This document shows, one piece after another, positions 25,401 to 34,769 of a stretch of 64,000 nucleotides of DNA (its first letter is position 1; every line of letters begins with the position of its first letter). Source of the stretch: Oasisia sp. SBJ-2009 (taxonomy: Eukaryota; Annelida; Polychaeta; Sabellida; Siboglinidae). Both the position numbers and the translations under genes were made by a program. The DNA lies in NCBI GenBank assembly GCA_964017155.1, contig OZ024856.1:42978535-43042534 (forward strand), written 5' to 3'. Under the pieces are notes generated by a model, which saw nothing but the letters and a program-made list of their open reading frames with translations, made no database searches and was not told the DNA's origin.

Positions 25401-25944
25401 CAAGAACTATTTAAAATTGCAATTAGTATACACATTTGAAAAAGTATTTGAAAAGTATTTGAAATATCAAATACTTTAGGAAAGTATTTAAATACAAATA
25501 CTTTCAATTCCTAAATGTCAAATACAAATACTTTAAAAAAAGTATTTAAATACTTTCAAATACAAATGTATTTGACCCCATGACTGGCATTGGGTAATAT
25601 GTTGGTCTAGCAAACTGGGATAAATTAATGCACCATTGACGTCTAAGAGTAAAACATGACAGGGAAGTCCTAACTCGAATACTAAATGTTTTCTTTCTTT
25701 CTTTGTCACTGTGCCTGTGTACGTGGTGTACACACTACAGCCTCAGTGCCAGTGACAATAAAGAAAGAAAACAAAGCACGTACTTTGCTACTAAACTGTT
25801 GTATCTGCTCATTTAACTATGAGTTATCAAAGACTGACCTCCCAGTGCCAAATGAACCTGCTCTGGCTGCGTGTAGATGATTCCGTGCGTTGAAAGAACG
25901 AACGTCGTCACAAGGAGGAACGCCAGTGAAACTGTCACGGCCAT
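12935..25944 (-). CDS. acp7-like: Purple acid phosphatase, ACP7-like, complete, 12 exons
   Basis: Binuclear-metal phosphomonoesterase; predicted secreted or lysosomal. Exons, in transcript order: 25944-25839, 22966-22772, 22322-22140, 21266-21241, 20074-19977, 19353-19288, 18283-18169, 17531-17415, 16147-16019, 15513-15439, 14776-14639, 13027-12935. All introns are GT-AG, the frame is open throughout, and the joined CDS is 1341 nt (446 residues), close to the ~440 of vertebrate ACP7. Residues 1-21 form a signal peptide, followed by YTQPEQVHLALG and an N-terminal fibronectin-III-like domain to about 120. The five metallophosphatase blocks are present: GDMGN (D134), GDFAY (D163, Y166), GNHE (N198), MCHRPMYC (H282) and AHEHSYER (H331, H333), giving all seven expected ligands. 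The usual Gly of the last block is Ala. The C-terminal domain ends DCHLKQKKKN. Exon 4 is only 26 nt. The start is the only ATG that places a signal peptide before PEQVHL. Confidence 0.95.
13670..14600. repeat. G-rich minisatellite in phosphatase intron 11
   Basis: About 930 bp of GGTACAATGGGAG, GGTACAGTGGGGGA and GATACAATGGGGT words, roughly 13-28 bp per unit, with near-pure middle copies and ragged ends. G runs of 3-5 lie on the plus strand, which is the template strand of the gene. The array stops about 40 bp from the exon 11 donor. It gives long open frames on both strands, which are artefacts of the repeat. Confidence 0.95.
15150..15390. repeat. 39-bp tandem repeat with internal palindrome, intron 10
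   Basis: About six copies of a 39-bp unit at starts near 15150, 15189, 15228, 15267, 15306 and 15345. Each contains the perfect 16-bp palindrome CATCACCATGGTGATG followed by TTACAACATAACACTA. The first copy has a mismatch in the palindrome. Confidence 0.9.
16895..17225. repeat. Diverged ~170-bp tandem duplication, intron 8
   Basis: Two copies share the order AACTTA(C/T)A, AACACAAAA, AGTTGTTT and GGCA(G/T/A)(A/G)ATTAACCAGTA with AGGTGGCAGCATTGTTTAG at the end. The phrase AGGTGGCAGCAC also occurs at 16762 and 26211. Unit family not recognised. Confidence 0.55.
18420..18535 (-). mobile_element. LINE 3' UTR fragment
   Basis: Read on the minus strand this gives the ACATTATATTTTAGCTAAAC, TACATGTATGTACACAC and GGATTTGATGGTGTC order seen in the 3' UTR at 11104-11450, with a TTA-rich tail. 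It has one copy of the unit that is tandemly repeated there. Lies in phosphatase intron 6. Confidence 0.65.
19361..19607. repeat. 41-bp tandem repeat abutting phosphatase exon 6 acceptor
   Basis: Six copies of a 41-bp unit (AAAGTCAGTATCATAAGGTC, then ATTCACGCTCAGTAACAATAC) starting 19361, 19402, 19443, 19484, 19525 and 19566. The first copy begins 8 bp from the first base of exon 6 (19353), so the acceptor-proximal intron sequence of the minus-strand gene lies within the array. Confidence 0.9.
21820..22075 (-). repeat. Dispersed repeat, copy 2 of 3
   Basis: Minus-strand copy of the family at 6215-6515 and 30740-31040: TTAACTGTTAAGCTAGTTTA, GGCATAACTAACAATATCTATGG and GACGGGTGGACGGGTCTCTA in the same order. 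It sits in intron 3, ending about 65 bp from exon 3. Confidence 0.6.
22408..22446. repeat. (GT)n microsatellite
   Basis: Short GT run in phosphatase intron 2. Confidence 0.9.
23048..23310. repeat. Palindrome-rich repeat around GTGAATTCAC
   Basis: Begins CCCAGCAAACAACGACGG and holds several short palindromic words (GTGAATTCAC, TTCACGTGAA, TTCACGTGAC). It looks like a small non-autonomous DNA element, but the second end was not found. Lies in phosphatase intron 1. Confidence 0.35.
24744..25586 (-). mobile_element. hAT element remnant with transposase C terminus
   Basis: The ends CAGACATGGGGTCAAATACAT (left) and the inverse ending CCCCATGACTG (right) form hAT-like terminal inverted repeats. 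Inside, the minus strand at 25282-25037 encodes YPALAKLAPIFLCIPASSAP, then VERLFSIAGKVFRPE and LTDNTFQQLIFLRCN, the C-terminal dimerisation domain of hAT transposases. The rest of the transposase is missing. The flanks GCATGCAT and GCATTGGG match only in part, as expected for an old 8-bp target duplication. Lies in phosphatase intron 1. Confidence 0.8.
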
Positions 25945-26278
25945 GTTTTCGTTGGACAATAACAACACGCCCTCAACGCAGGACCAGACCAACAGTGTTT
26001 TGTGACGTCGCCAAAGCTGGACGCGCACCTGCGACAACCCTGACCCAGCTACGCGTTGATTCGGCAATCGTCTAAGTATGACTCTGACTCATTGCTGGCT
26101 TATAGTTTATTTATACTCGCAGCCCCCATGCAGTCGTTCACAGTTGCCAACCGTTCCGGTAGGGTGGTTAGCGATTGACACTTCCGACTTCCGTTACATA
26201 GATGTCGTCAGGTGGCAGCACCTTTACGCTCCCTACCCCCAGTGTGGCGCCACTAGTAGTTTTATATATAATTTTATA
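25945..26278. other. Phosphatase 5' flank between start codon and foldback element
   Basis: Contains the 5' UTR and presumably the core promoter of the minus-strand phosphatase gene, only 334 bp long before the foldback element starts. No clear TATA box was identified. It includes AGGTGGCAGCACC at 26211, a phrase shared with repeats at 16762 and 17200. Confidence 0.4.
26270..26278. repeat. Left 9-bp target-site duplication of the foldback element
   Basis: AATTTTATA immediately before the terminal GGGACTGG. An identical 9-mer directly follows the other end at 39441-39449. Confidence 0.85.
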
Positions 26279-28968
26279 GGGACTGGCTATTTAGCGAGCT
26301 GCTCGGGAAATAGCAGCCCGACGTCGCCTTATTTGTCGAGCTGCTCGGGAAATAAGGGACCGACCTCGCCTTATTTCTCGAGCAGATCTGGATATGCGTA
26401 TTCGTGCACTTAGGAGTATTGTTATGGCATGTAAGTTGACAGACTAACTGTTTGTAGTAAATGTAACGCTGCTGGAAAGTTTCCTGTCTGTATTTATCCG
26501 TTCTGATGAGAAATAGGTCCCTATCGATGTAACGTCATTGAGTTAATGAACCCTCCCTGTGTTGGCCTGTTGTTGTGCTGCTGATGGGCCGCTGATGGCG
26601 AGGTCGCGTGAAAGCTGCAGTGTATGTCTGGGAGTTGTATCACAAATAAAGAACTTCATAAAGCATTCTCATGTACAGTTATTGAACAGACGAAGCAAAG
26701 AACGTGTGACAATCGACAGTTTTTATTTGTCGAGCTGCTCGAGATATAACGCCAGATTCGTTAGGTATTTGTCGAGCTGCTCGAGAAATAGCGGCGACTC
26801 GTCTCGTTATTTGTCGAGCAGATTTTTTGATGAATCTGTGAGTTCTTACAAAGGATTTTTGTGCACATGCTAATTGTTAGTAGTAAATGCGATGCTGTTG
26901 GGTCGTTTCCTGCTTGTATGTATCCGTTTTCATGAGAAACAACGAGTTTTCTTAGCCATCGATCTGCTCGAGAAATAGCGGCGACTCGACTCGCTATTTG
27001 TCGAGCTGCTCGAGAAATAGCGGCGACTCGTCTCCTTATTTGTCGAGCAGATTTGTTGATGAATCTGTGAGCTCTTACAAAGGATTTTCTTGCACATACT
27101 AATTGTTAGTAGTAAATGCGATGCTGTTGGGTCGTTTCCTGCTTGTATGTATCCGTTTTCATGAGAAACAACGAGTTTTCTTAGCCATCGATCTGCTCGA
27201 GAAATAGCGGTGACTCGACTCGCTATTTGTCGAGCTGCTCGAGAAATAGCGGCGACTCGTCTCGTTATTTGTCGAGCAGATTTTTTGAAGAATATGTGAG
27301 CTCTTACAAAGGATTTTCTTGCACATACTAATTGTTAGTAGTAAATGCGATGCTGTTGGGTCGTTTCCTGCTTGTATGTATCCGTTTTCATGAGAAACAA
27401 CGAGTTTTCTTAGCCATCGATCTGCTCGAGAAATAGCGGCGACTCGACTCGCTATTTGTCGAGCTGCTCGAGAAATAGCGGCGACTCGTCTCCTTATTTG
27501 TCGAGCAGATTTGTTGATGAATCTGTGAGCTCTTACAAAGGATTTTCTTGCACATACTAATTGTTAGTAGTAAATGCGATGCTGTTGGGTCGTTTCCTGC
27601 TTGTATGTATCCGTTTTCATGAGAAACAACGAGTTTTCTTAGCCATCGATCTGCTCGAGAAATAGCGGCGACTCGACTCGCTATTTGTCGAGCTGCTCGA
27701 GAAATAGCGGCGACTCGTCTCGTTATTTGTCGAGCAGATTTTTTGAAGAATATGTGAGCTCTTACAAAGGATTTTCTTGCACATACTAATTGTTAGTAGT
27801 AAATGCGATGCTGTTGGGTCGTTTCCTGCTTGTATGTATCCGTTTTCATGAGAAACAACGAGTTTTCTTAGCCATCGATCTGCTCGAGAAATAGCGGCGA
27901 CTCGTCTCCTTATTTGTCGAGCAGATTTTTTGATGAATCTGTGAGCTCTTACAAAGGATTTTCTTGCACATACTAATTGTTAGTAGTAAATGCGATGCTG
28001 TTGGGTCGTTTCCTGCTTGTATGTATCCGTTTTCATGAGAAACAACGAGTTTTCTTAGCCATCGATCTGCTCGAGAAATAGCGGCGACTCGACTCGCTAT
28101 TTGTCGAGCTGCTCGAGAAATAGCGGCGACTCGTCTCGTTATTTGTCGAGCAGATTTTTTGATGAATCTGTGAGCTCTTACAAAAGATTTTCTTGCACAT
28201 ACTAATTGTTAGTAGTAAATGCGATGCTGTTGGGTCGTTTCCTGCTTGTATGTATCCGTTTTCATGAGAAACAACGAGTTTTCTTAGCCATCGATCTGCT
28301 CGAGAAATAGCGGCGACTCGTCTCCTTATTTGTCGAGCAGATTTTTTGATGAATCTGTGGGCTCTTACAAAGGATTTTCGTGCACATACTAATTGTTAGT
28401 AATAAATGCGATGCTGTTGGGTCGTTTCCTGCTTGTATGTATCCGTTTTCATGAGAAACAACGAGTTTTCTTAGCCATCGATCTGCTCGAGAAATAGCGG
28501 CGACTCGACTCGCTATTTGTCGAGCTGCTCGAGAAATAGCGGCGACTCGTCTCCTTATTTGTCGAGCAGATTTGTTGATGAATCTGTGAGCTCTTACAAA
28601 GGATTTTCTTGCACATACTAATTGTTAGTAGTAAATGCGATGCTGTTGGGTCGTTTCCTGCTTGTATGTATCCGTTTTCATGAGAAACAACGAGTTTTCT
28701 TAGCCATCGATCTGCTCGAGAAATAGCGGTGACTCGACTCGCTATTTGTCGAGCTGCTCGAGAAATAGCGGCGACTCGTCTCGTTATTTGTCGAGCAGAT
28801 TTTTTGAAGAATATGTGAGCTCTTACAAAGGATTTTCTTGCACATACTAATTGTTAGTAGTAAATGCGATGCTGTTGGGTCGTTTCCTGCTTGTATGTAT
28901 CCGTTTTCTTGAGAAATAACGATTTTTCTTAGGCATCGTTCTGCTGGACAAATAATAACGCCGACGCC
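26279..28968 (+). repeat. Foldback left arm: unique end plus ~9 tandem units
   Basis: After about 0.6 kb of end sequence come units anchored at AGCCATCGATCTGCTCGAG at 26955, 27184, 27413, 27642, 27871, 28058, 28287, 28474, 28703 and a diverged one at 28932. Spacing is 229 bp, or 187 bp where a 42-bp module (GACTCGACTCGCTATTTGTC, then GAGCTGCTCGAGAAATAGCG) is absent. Each unit carries imperfect hairpins between CTGCTCGAGAAATAGC and GTTATTTGTCGAGCAG. Units are nearly identical; the last one is diverged. Confidence 0.95.
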
Positions 28969-29480
28969 CCAGATAGCAAGCCTACGTTGGCCCAATGTTG
29001 GCCCAACTATGGTACCGTTGGCATAATGTTGGCGTTGGGTGAACAACGTTGGGCCAACATTGGGCCAACTATGTACCGCCAACATAAATTTCAAATAAAC
29101 TGAGTTTGATATTATTAATGTTGGTACAGCGGTGGTTCAATTAATGACACAATCCACATAATTATACAGTAAAATTTTCAGTTATATAAATTTGGGCTAA
29201 CGTTGGGCCAACGTTGGGCCAATGTTGGCATTTTACATTGGGCCAACGGTGGCAACATACGTTGGGCCAACGTAATTTTGCTCGTTGGACCAACGTTGGC
29301 AAATTATAATCCAACATTCAGCCAACATTGGTTTTGTGTTGGGGCAACGGTGGGCCAACGTAAGCTTCTTATGTGCAGTATGTTTTTTTTTGTGTTGGGC
29401 CAACGTTGTGTTGGGCCAACGTAAGCTTAATATGTGTATGTGGTTTTTATGTTCAGCCAGCGTTAACTGGCTTAACGAAC
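28969..29480. repeat. GTTGGGCCAACG-type palindromic repeat cluster
   Basis: Repeated short palindromic words GTTGGGCCAACG, TTGGCCCAA and ACGTTGGGCCAACGT spaced 10-40 bp, starting CAGATAGCAAGCCTACGTTG. Scattered relatives occur at 30090-30165, 31490-31530 and 32100-32135. Probably one or more non-autonomous DNA elements inside the foldback loop; family not recognised. Confidence 0.6.
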
Positions 29481-29633
29481 ATATTTGTTGGTCTTGTGTT
29501 TAGAAGCTACACGTTTCTTATATAGCACACTGGTCTTGGTTTTTAATAATGGTTTATTAATATGGAACTGCTCATAACATATGATACCGTCACATCACTA
29601 CACTTAAATACACCCACACACAAGCACACACTC

Positions 29634-29647
29634 ATGCACACACATCT

Positions 29648-29720
<73 letters not shown>

Positions 29721-30006
29721 AACACCACATATACACCACATATACACATGCACACAAGTACACTTATGCACAAACATGTATGCATACAGTCATACACACA
29801 CTCATACACGTACACATACATATGCACACACATATATGGGTGTGCATACATATACACACACAGATGCACACTCAGGTATATACACACACACACATATACA
29901 ACCAACATACACATACCACGTACATGCATAAACATACCACATAAACACACCACATAAACACACGCACGCACGCACGCACGTACGCACGCACGCACGCACA
30001 CACACA
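29634..30006. repeat. CA-rich microsatellite block
   Basis: (CA)n at about 29650-29718, then an irregular ACACATA/ATGCACA-rich stretch, then a CGCACGCACG run at 29961-29998. Confidence 0.9.
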
Positions 30007-30273
30007 CTGTAGACACAAATTAATTGAGTTTAATATTCTAACGATGGTACGGTGATGGTTCAATTATTGACCTGATACACAAATATCAACCAACGTTGGA
30101 CTGACATTGGGCAAACAACCCTAAATCAACGTAGTGCCAATATTAGGCCAACGTTGGGGCAATATGTTGACCAAATTCTGTTTTTTTTTACCCAAGAAAA
30201 TTCATATAAAGCATGATGCAGTTAACATATATAGTTAGTTAATTATTCATACACTATAATTGTGTCACATATG

Positions 30274-31416
30274 CAGGGTTCGAATTTAGCGGGGGGGGGG
30301 GGGGCCAGGGGCCCGCTGGCCCCCACATTTACTGTCGGGGCCCCCAGATGTTGTGAGCCCGACTGGCCCCCAGGTCACAGAACTGTAAAATTGATAAATA
30401 ATGGCCTGACAACTTCCTATCCCAGAGGCCAAGGCAAAGAAAATGTAATTATTCACTTTACCAGTAAATGATGCTGGCTGCTGCCTGGGGTGCAGGGTGG
30501 GGGTGGAAGGGGGGCAGAAGGTTGCTGCCCTTGGTCAGGGTTAACATTTATTGACAAGGGGTTGCTGAGTTGGACAAACCTGTTGACTAGGCCAGGGAAA
30601 AAGAATTAATAGCCTAGGATTGTGTTACTAGAAATAGACAGGTCTTAGACATAATCTACTATGAAGTTCTACGATGTAACTAAACTGTCATTTTCCATAA
30701 TGCTGTGGCAATAGATATATAGGTACATAGGCATCAATCAAGGCTTTATGCAGGATAACAAATTTGCCAGGCATACATGTTTTGGTGGACACATGGATGT
30801 TAACTGTTAAGCTAGTTTGCGAACTTTCAGATGTGCCTGATGACCTGAAATGGGCTACAAACACACCTATGACACCATTTACACTCACTTTCAAGGCATA
30901 ACTAACAATATCTATGGTTTTGGAAACCTTTTTATTGCTCCTTCATTTTTTTACCCGTCCACCCATATATCTGCCTGTCCATATTCGTTTTTACCCGTCG
31001 TAATGACGGGTAGACGGGTCTCTACATAAAGCTATGGCATCAATGCTTGGTTTAAACAGTTTATGGCCATTAAGCTGTTGTGGGTGGGTGGGGGAGCAGG
31101 AAGAGGCGACCTCGTGTTGCCATCTACACACCCAGGCAGCCCAAAGAGGAAGATCTACAGGTTTCAAGCAGCTCCGATTCAGAGGAAAATTAACAACCCT
31201 CCATTGATCTCTTGAAATTATCATTAGCATTAACTAATTAAGCTGCTACATAGGCTACAGCCATTGTTTGTGGCATGTGTTGAATAAACTTGTAGTTACA
31301 ATGCGACTTAAACGTGCATTTGTTGCATGGCCCCCACTTTTTGTGTCGGGCCCCTAGATTTTGAAAAGTGGGGGCCCTGCTGGCCCCCACTCATTTTAGG
31401 CTAAATTCTAACCCTG
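30274..31416. mobile_element. Nested 1.14-kb element, CAGGG...CCCTG ends
   Basis: The ends CAGGGTTCGAATTTAGC and its near inverse GGCTAAATTCTAACCCTG are inverted, followed on both sides by GGGGCC/GGCCCC-rich sequence. CATATG flanks both ends (30268-30273 and 31417-31422). The uninterrupted sequence GTCACATATGTAATATAG is present at 32032-32049, so the empty site can be read in the same window. CAGGG termini are hAT-like, but the flanking repeat is 6 bp rather than 8. It contains copy 3 of the dispersed repeat (30740-31040). No transposase frame. Confidence 0.65.
30740..31040 (+). repeat. Dispersed repeat, copy 3 of 3
   Basis: Same order of blocks as at 6215-6515: ACATGGATGTTAACTGTTAA, GGCATAACTAACAATATCTATGG and GACGGGTAGACGGGTCTCTA. 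It lies inside the nested element at 30274-31416, so it may be that element's own internal sequence. Confidence 0.6.
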
Positions 31417-31420
31417 CATA

Positions 31421-32535
31421 TGTAATATAGTTTTGAGGATTGGACATTAATTTTTTTATCCATTTATAACTATATACAGACCCAAGTTGGTCAACCACCC
31501 TAAACCAACGTTGTGCCAAATTTACCAAAAAGGAATCAAGTATACATTTACAGTTAACCATTAATAACCTCACACATGTATCTACTCAAAGAAATAGCCC
31601 TCTCTTTTTAAAGAGTAATTGTACATTCTCTGACATGTGGTTGCAATTATTATGTACACTGTCACTGTCTCACAGAGATAAGGTAGTTTCGAGGAAATGA
31701 AATAGAGTATTTTTTTCTAATTTAACATATTGTATTGAAATATCTGACAGATGTCGAAACATGGCGAACAATAGACAGAGAACATATGGTGCTTACATCC
31801 ACTTACATTACATACTGGCATATATAATATTAACATACATATATATATATACACACACATATATGTATATATACAGTGTATATATATTATAAATATATAT
31901 ATTTATTTACACTGTATAATTATAACTGCTGATCACCAATATTGTGCTCAATATTTAGAAATATGTAACTTGAAATCTGGAGTGTCTGCTTAAATAATAG
32001 TGAACTTCTAATAGAACTACATTATCACTGTGTCACATATGTAATATAGTTTTGAGGAATGGACATTAATTTTGTTATCCATTTATAACTATACAGACCA
32101 AAGTTGGTCAACCGCCCGAAACCAACATTGTGCCAAATTTACCAAAAAGGAATCAAGTATACGTTTACCATTAACTATTAATAACCTCACACATGTATCT
32201 GCTCAAAGAAATAGCCCTCTCTTTTTGAAGAATAATTATGCACATACATTCTTTGACATGTGGTTGCAATTATTATGTACACTATCACTGTCTCACAGGG
32301 ATAAGGTATTTTTGAGGAAATGAAATAGAGTATTTTTCTAATTTTACATATTGTATATCTGACAGATGTCAAAACATGGCAAACAATAAACAGAGAAGAT
32401 ACGGTGCTTACATCGACTCTATTATAAATTATGACTGCTGATCACCAATATTGTGCTCAATATTTCGAAATATGTAACTTGAAATCTGGAGTATATGTTT
32501 AAATAATAGTAAACTTATAATAGAACCAAAATCCA
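31421..32535. repeat. 619-bp tandem duplication in the foldback loop
   Basis: The block beginning TGTAATATAGTTTTGAGG at 31421 repeats from 32040 with small changes. Shared landmarks are CCAACGTTGTGCCAAATTTACC, CACACATGTATCT, ATGTGGTTGCAATTATTATG and ATATGTAACTTGAAATCTGG. The first copy has an extra TATA/ATAC-rich insert near 31830-31915. Confidence 0.8.
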
Positions 32536-32559
32536 GTTATGTTACCCAGTGACTAATGC

Positions 32560-32690
32560 AAGTTATTAAATAAATAAATAAATAAATAAAATAAACTTAT
32601 ATAGCGCCAAATCTAGCTTAAAAACTATTCAGGGCGCTTTACATGTACATGATAACATGTAAAGCGAATTATAATAAACATTATTACTGC
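32560..32690 (-). mobile_element. SINE tail fragment
   Basis: Read on the minus strand: AAAGCGCCCTGAATAGT, GGCGCTATATAAGTTTATTT and an ATTT-repeat tail. This matches the 3' end style of the SINEs at 39555 and 58170. The tRNA-like head is absent. Confidence 0.5.
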
Positions 32691-33689
32691 ATGACTTTCC
32701 TCTCTGACACTTAGTTGGTGGCACTACCTAAGTTGGTTAGAGTTACTTCCTTATTTATTTCCCCCTACTCTGTGCCTAGTTTCAACATCCTGGATTGCAC
32801 AGGCTGGTTTGATGTGCTTAAAAGCTCCCCTTCTGACATCAAATGAGTGCTGTGGCTCTGTCTAAGTGGGTTGTCCCAGGAGGACATTTTTACCCCTGGA
32901 GTTGAGCAATTAGTGGGATAATTACCCCTAACAAATTGGGCAGTACACAGTGTATAATATTGTTTCAGGCTTCTGCTTGGCAGCTGCTGGCTTGTAGTTA
33001 TACAAGTGTATAGGGTTTGAATTTTCAGACCTCATATCAAGCTGTGTCTTAGATAGGGAAGACAGCTCCTGGCTTTGGTGTGTGGATTAAGAGATCATTG
33101 ATTTCACAGTTTGCAACTTCTACAGGTAATTGCTATTTATTACTCTGTGACTGAATTTTTATTAAGACTATATAGTCAGAAGTAAGGTTTATGTAACACT
33201 GAGTACTAAATCACAAAGACCATCTTCTGCCTAATTTGTTTTGTACTTGACGTATCATGATCATTGTATTTTGAAATTATACATGCTGTTTCAATAATTT
33301 ATTATATTATATTACAGTGACTTCGTTATATCTTTCCTACATTCCAGTTGTTTCTAATAATATCCAGTTTAGTTGTAGGCCCTGCAGCATTCATTGGGGA
33401 AAACACAACTTATCTGAATTATAATAAACATTATTATGTGGTTGATTGTTTTACAGGGTAAATTCAAAATTAACACTATTCTATAATTTTATAATTCATT
33501 GTAAAAGTCATTGTCATCCTGAATTATAATTGCAGAAATGACACCAAGGATTGCAACAGGATCTGGATGAGGAATAGCTCGGTGAAGACTACAGCAACCA
33601 CTTCACAGAAAAAAGATTGAGTGCCCTTAGGAAGAATTGTCCCAACAGCTTCATGCAATGAGTCTATGGAATGATCTGTGTGTGTGAAT
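32691..33689. other. Foldback loop, no gene recognised
   Basis: About 1 kb of AT-rich sequence without a significant frame or recognisable repeat. Confidence 0.35.
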
Positions 33690-34062
<373 letters not shown>

Positions 34063-34769
34063 AAAATGTATATCATGTTCAAAATGAACACCCCCTAGAA
34101 GTGACAATATGCGTATTCTTACCTTATCAAACACATGCAAATAAAATATAACAACAGTATTGGCAAATTAAATTCACAAATCAGTCTTTCCGTTATGATA
34201 CTGTACCACCATGCAACAATTAAGACATGTATCAATGTCACCAGGTTGACTAAAACAATGGCACCAACTGCTATGCAAATGACACAGAATAAAGTAATAT
34301 CATTATATAGAGTATATATATATATATATATATATATAGTATGTAGCATACAGCCCTTAAAAAGTCTGTGCCTGAACACACCTAAAAGTTACATACAAAG
34401 TTGCGAATACAACATCCGTATGTTCAGTTTTGCCTGCCAAAAACATGCAACAAAACTCACAAATCAGTTTAAATGACTAATGTAAACATATAGGTCATAA
34501 CAATGCATGAATTATGGAATATTTAATAAAATAAGGTCACACATTGAGCTGTAAATGAGAACATACTAAAATAACTAGTGAATTAGTAAGGCCTAACATT
34601 TTAATTTATTTCTAAGATTTTATAAATACACGTAATACCTTTCGGTATTACATTTAGAATTGTTAGTACAACACAATAATAAAAGTCTCCAATATTTACG
34701 ATCGCACGCGCAAATCGTATCCGCGCAGTCTGCCAATTGTGGCCCGCCTTTTAGCGTGCCCCCATTCAT
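34063..34769. other. Foldback loop, inner right part
   Basis: No gene recognised; includes a short TA run at 34314-34337. The first right-arm unit appears at about 34780 (CAGATCTGCTCGACAAATAACG). Confidence 0.4.

Noticed and set aside
29203..29503. Frames rich in GQRWANV repeats
   Set aside because: Translation of the GTTGGGCCAACG palindrome cluster, not a protein.
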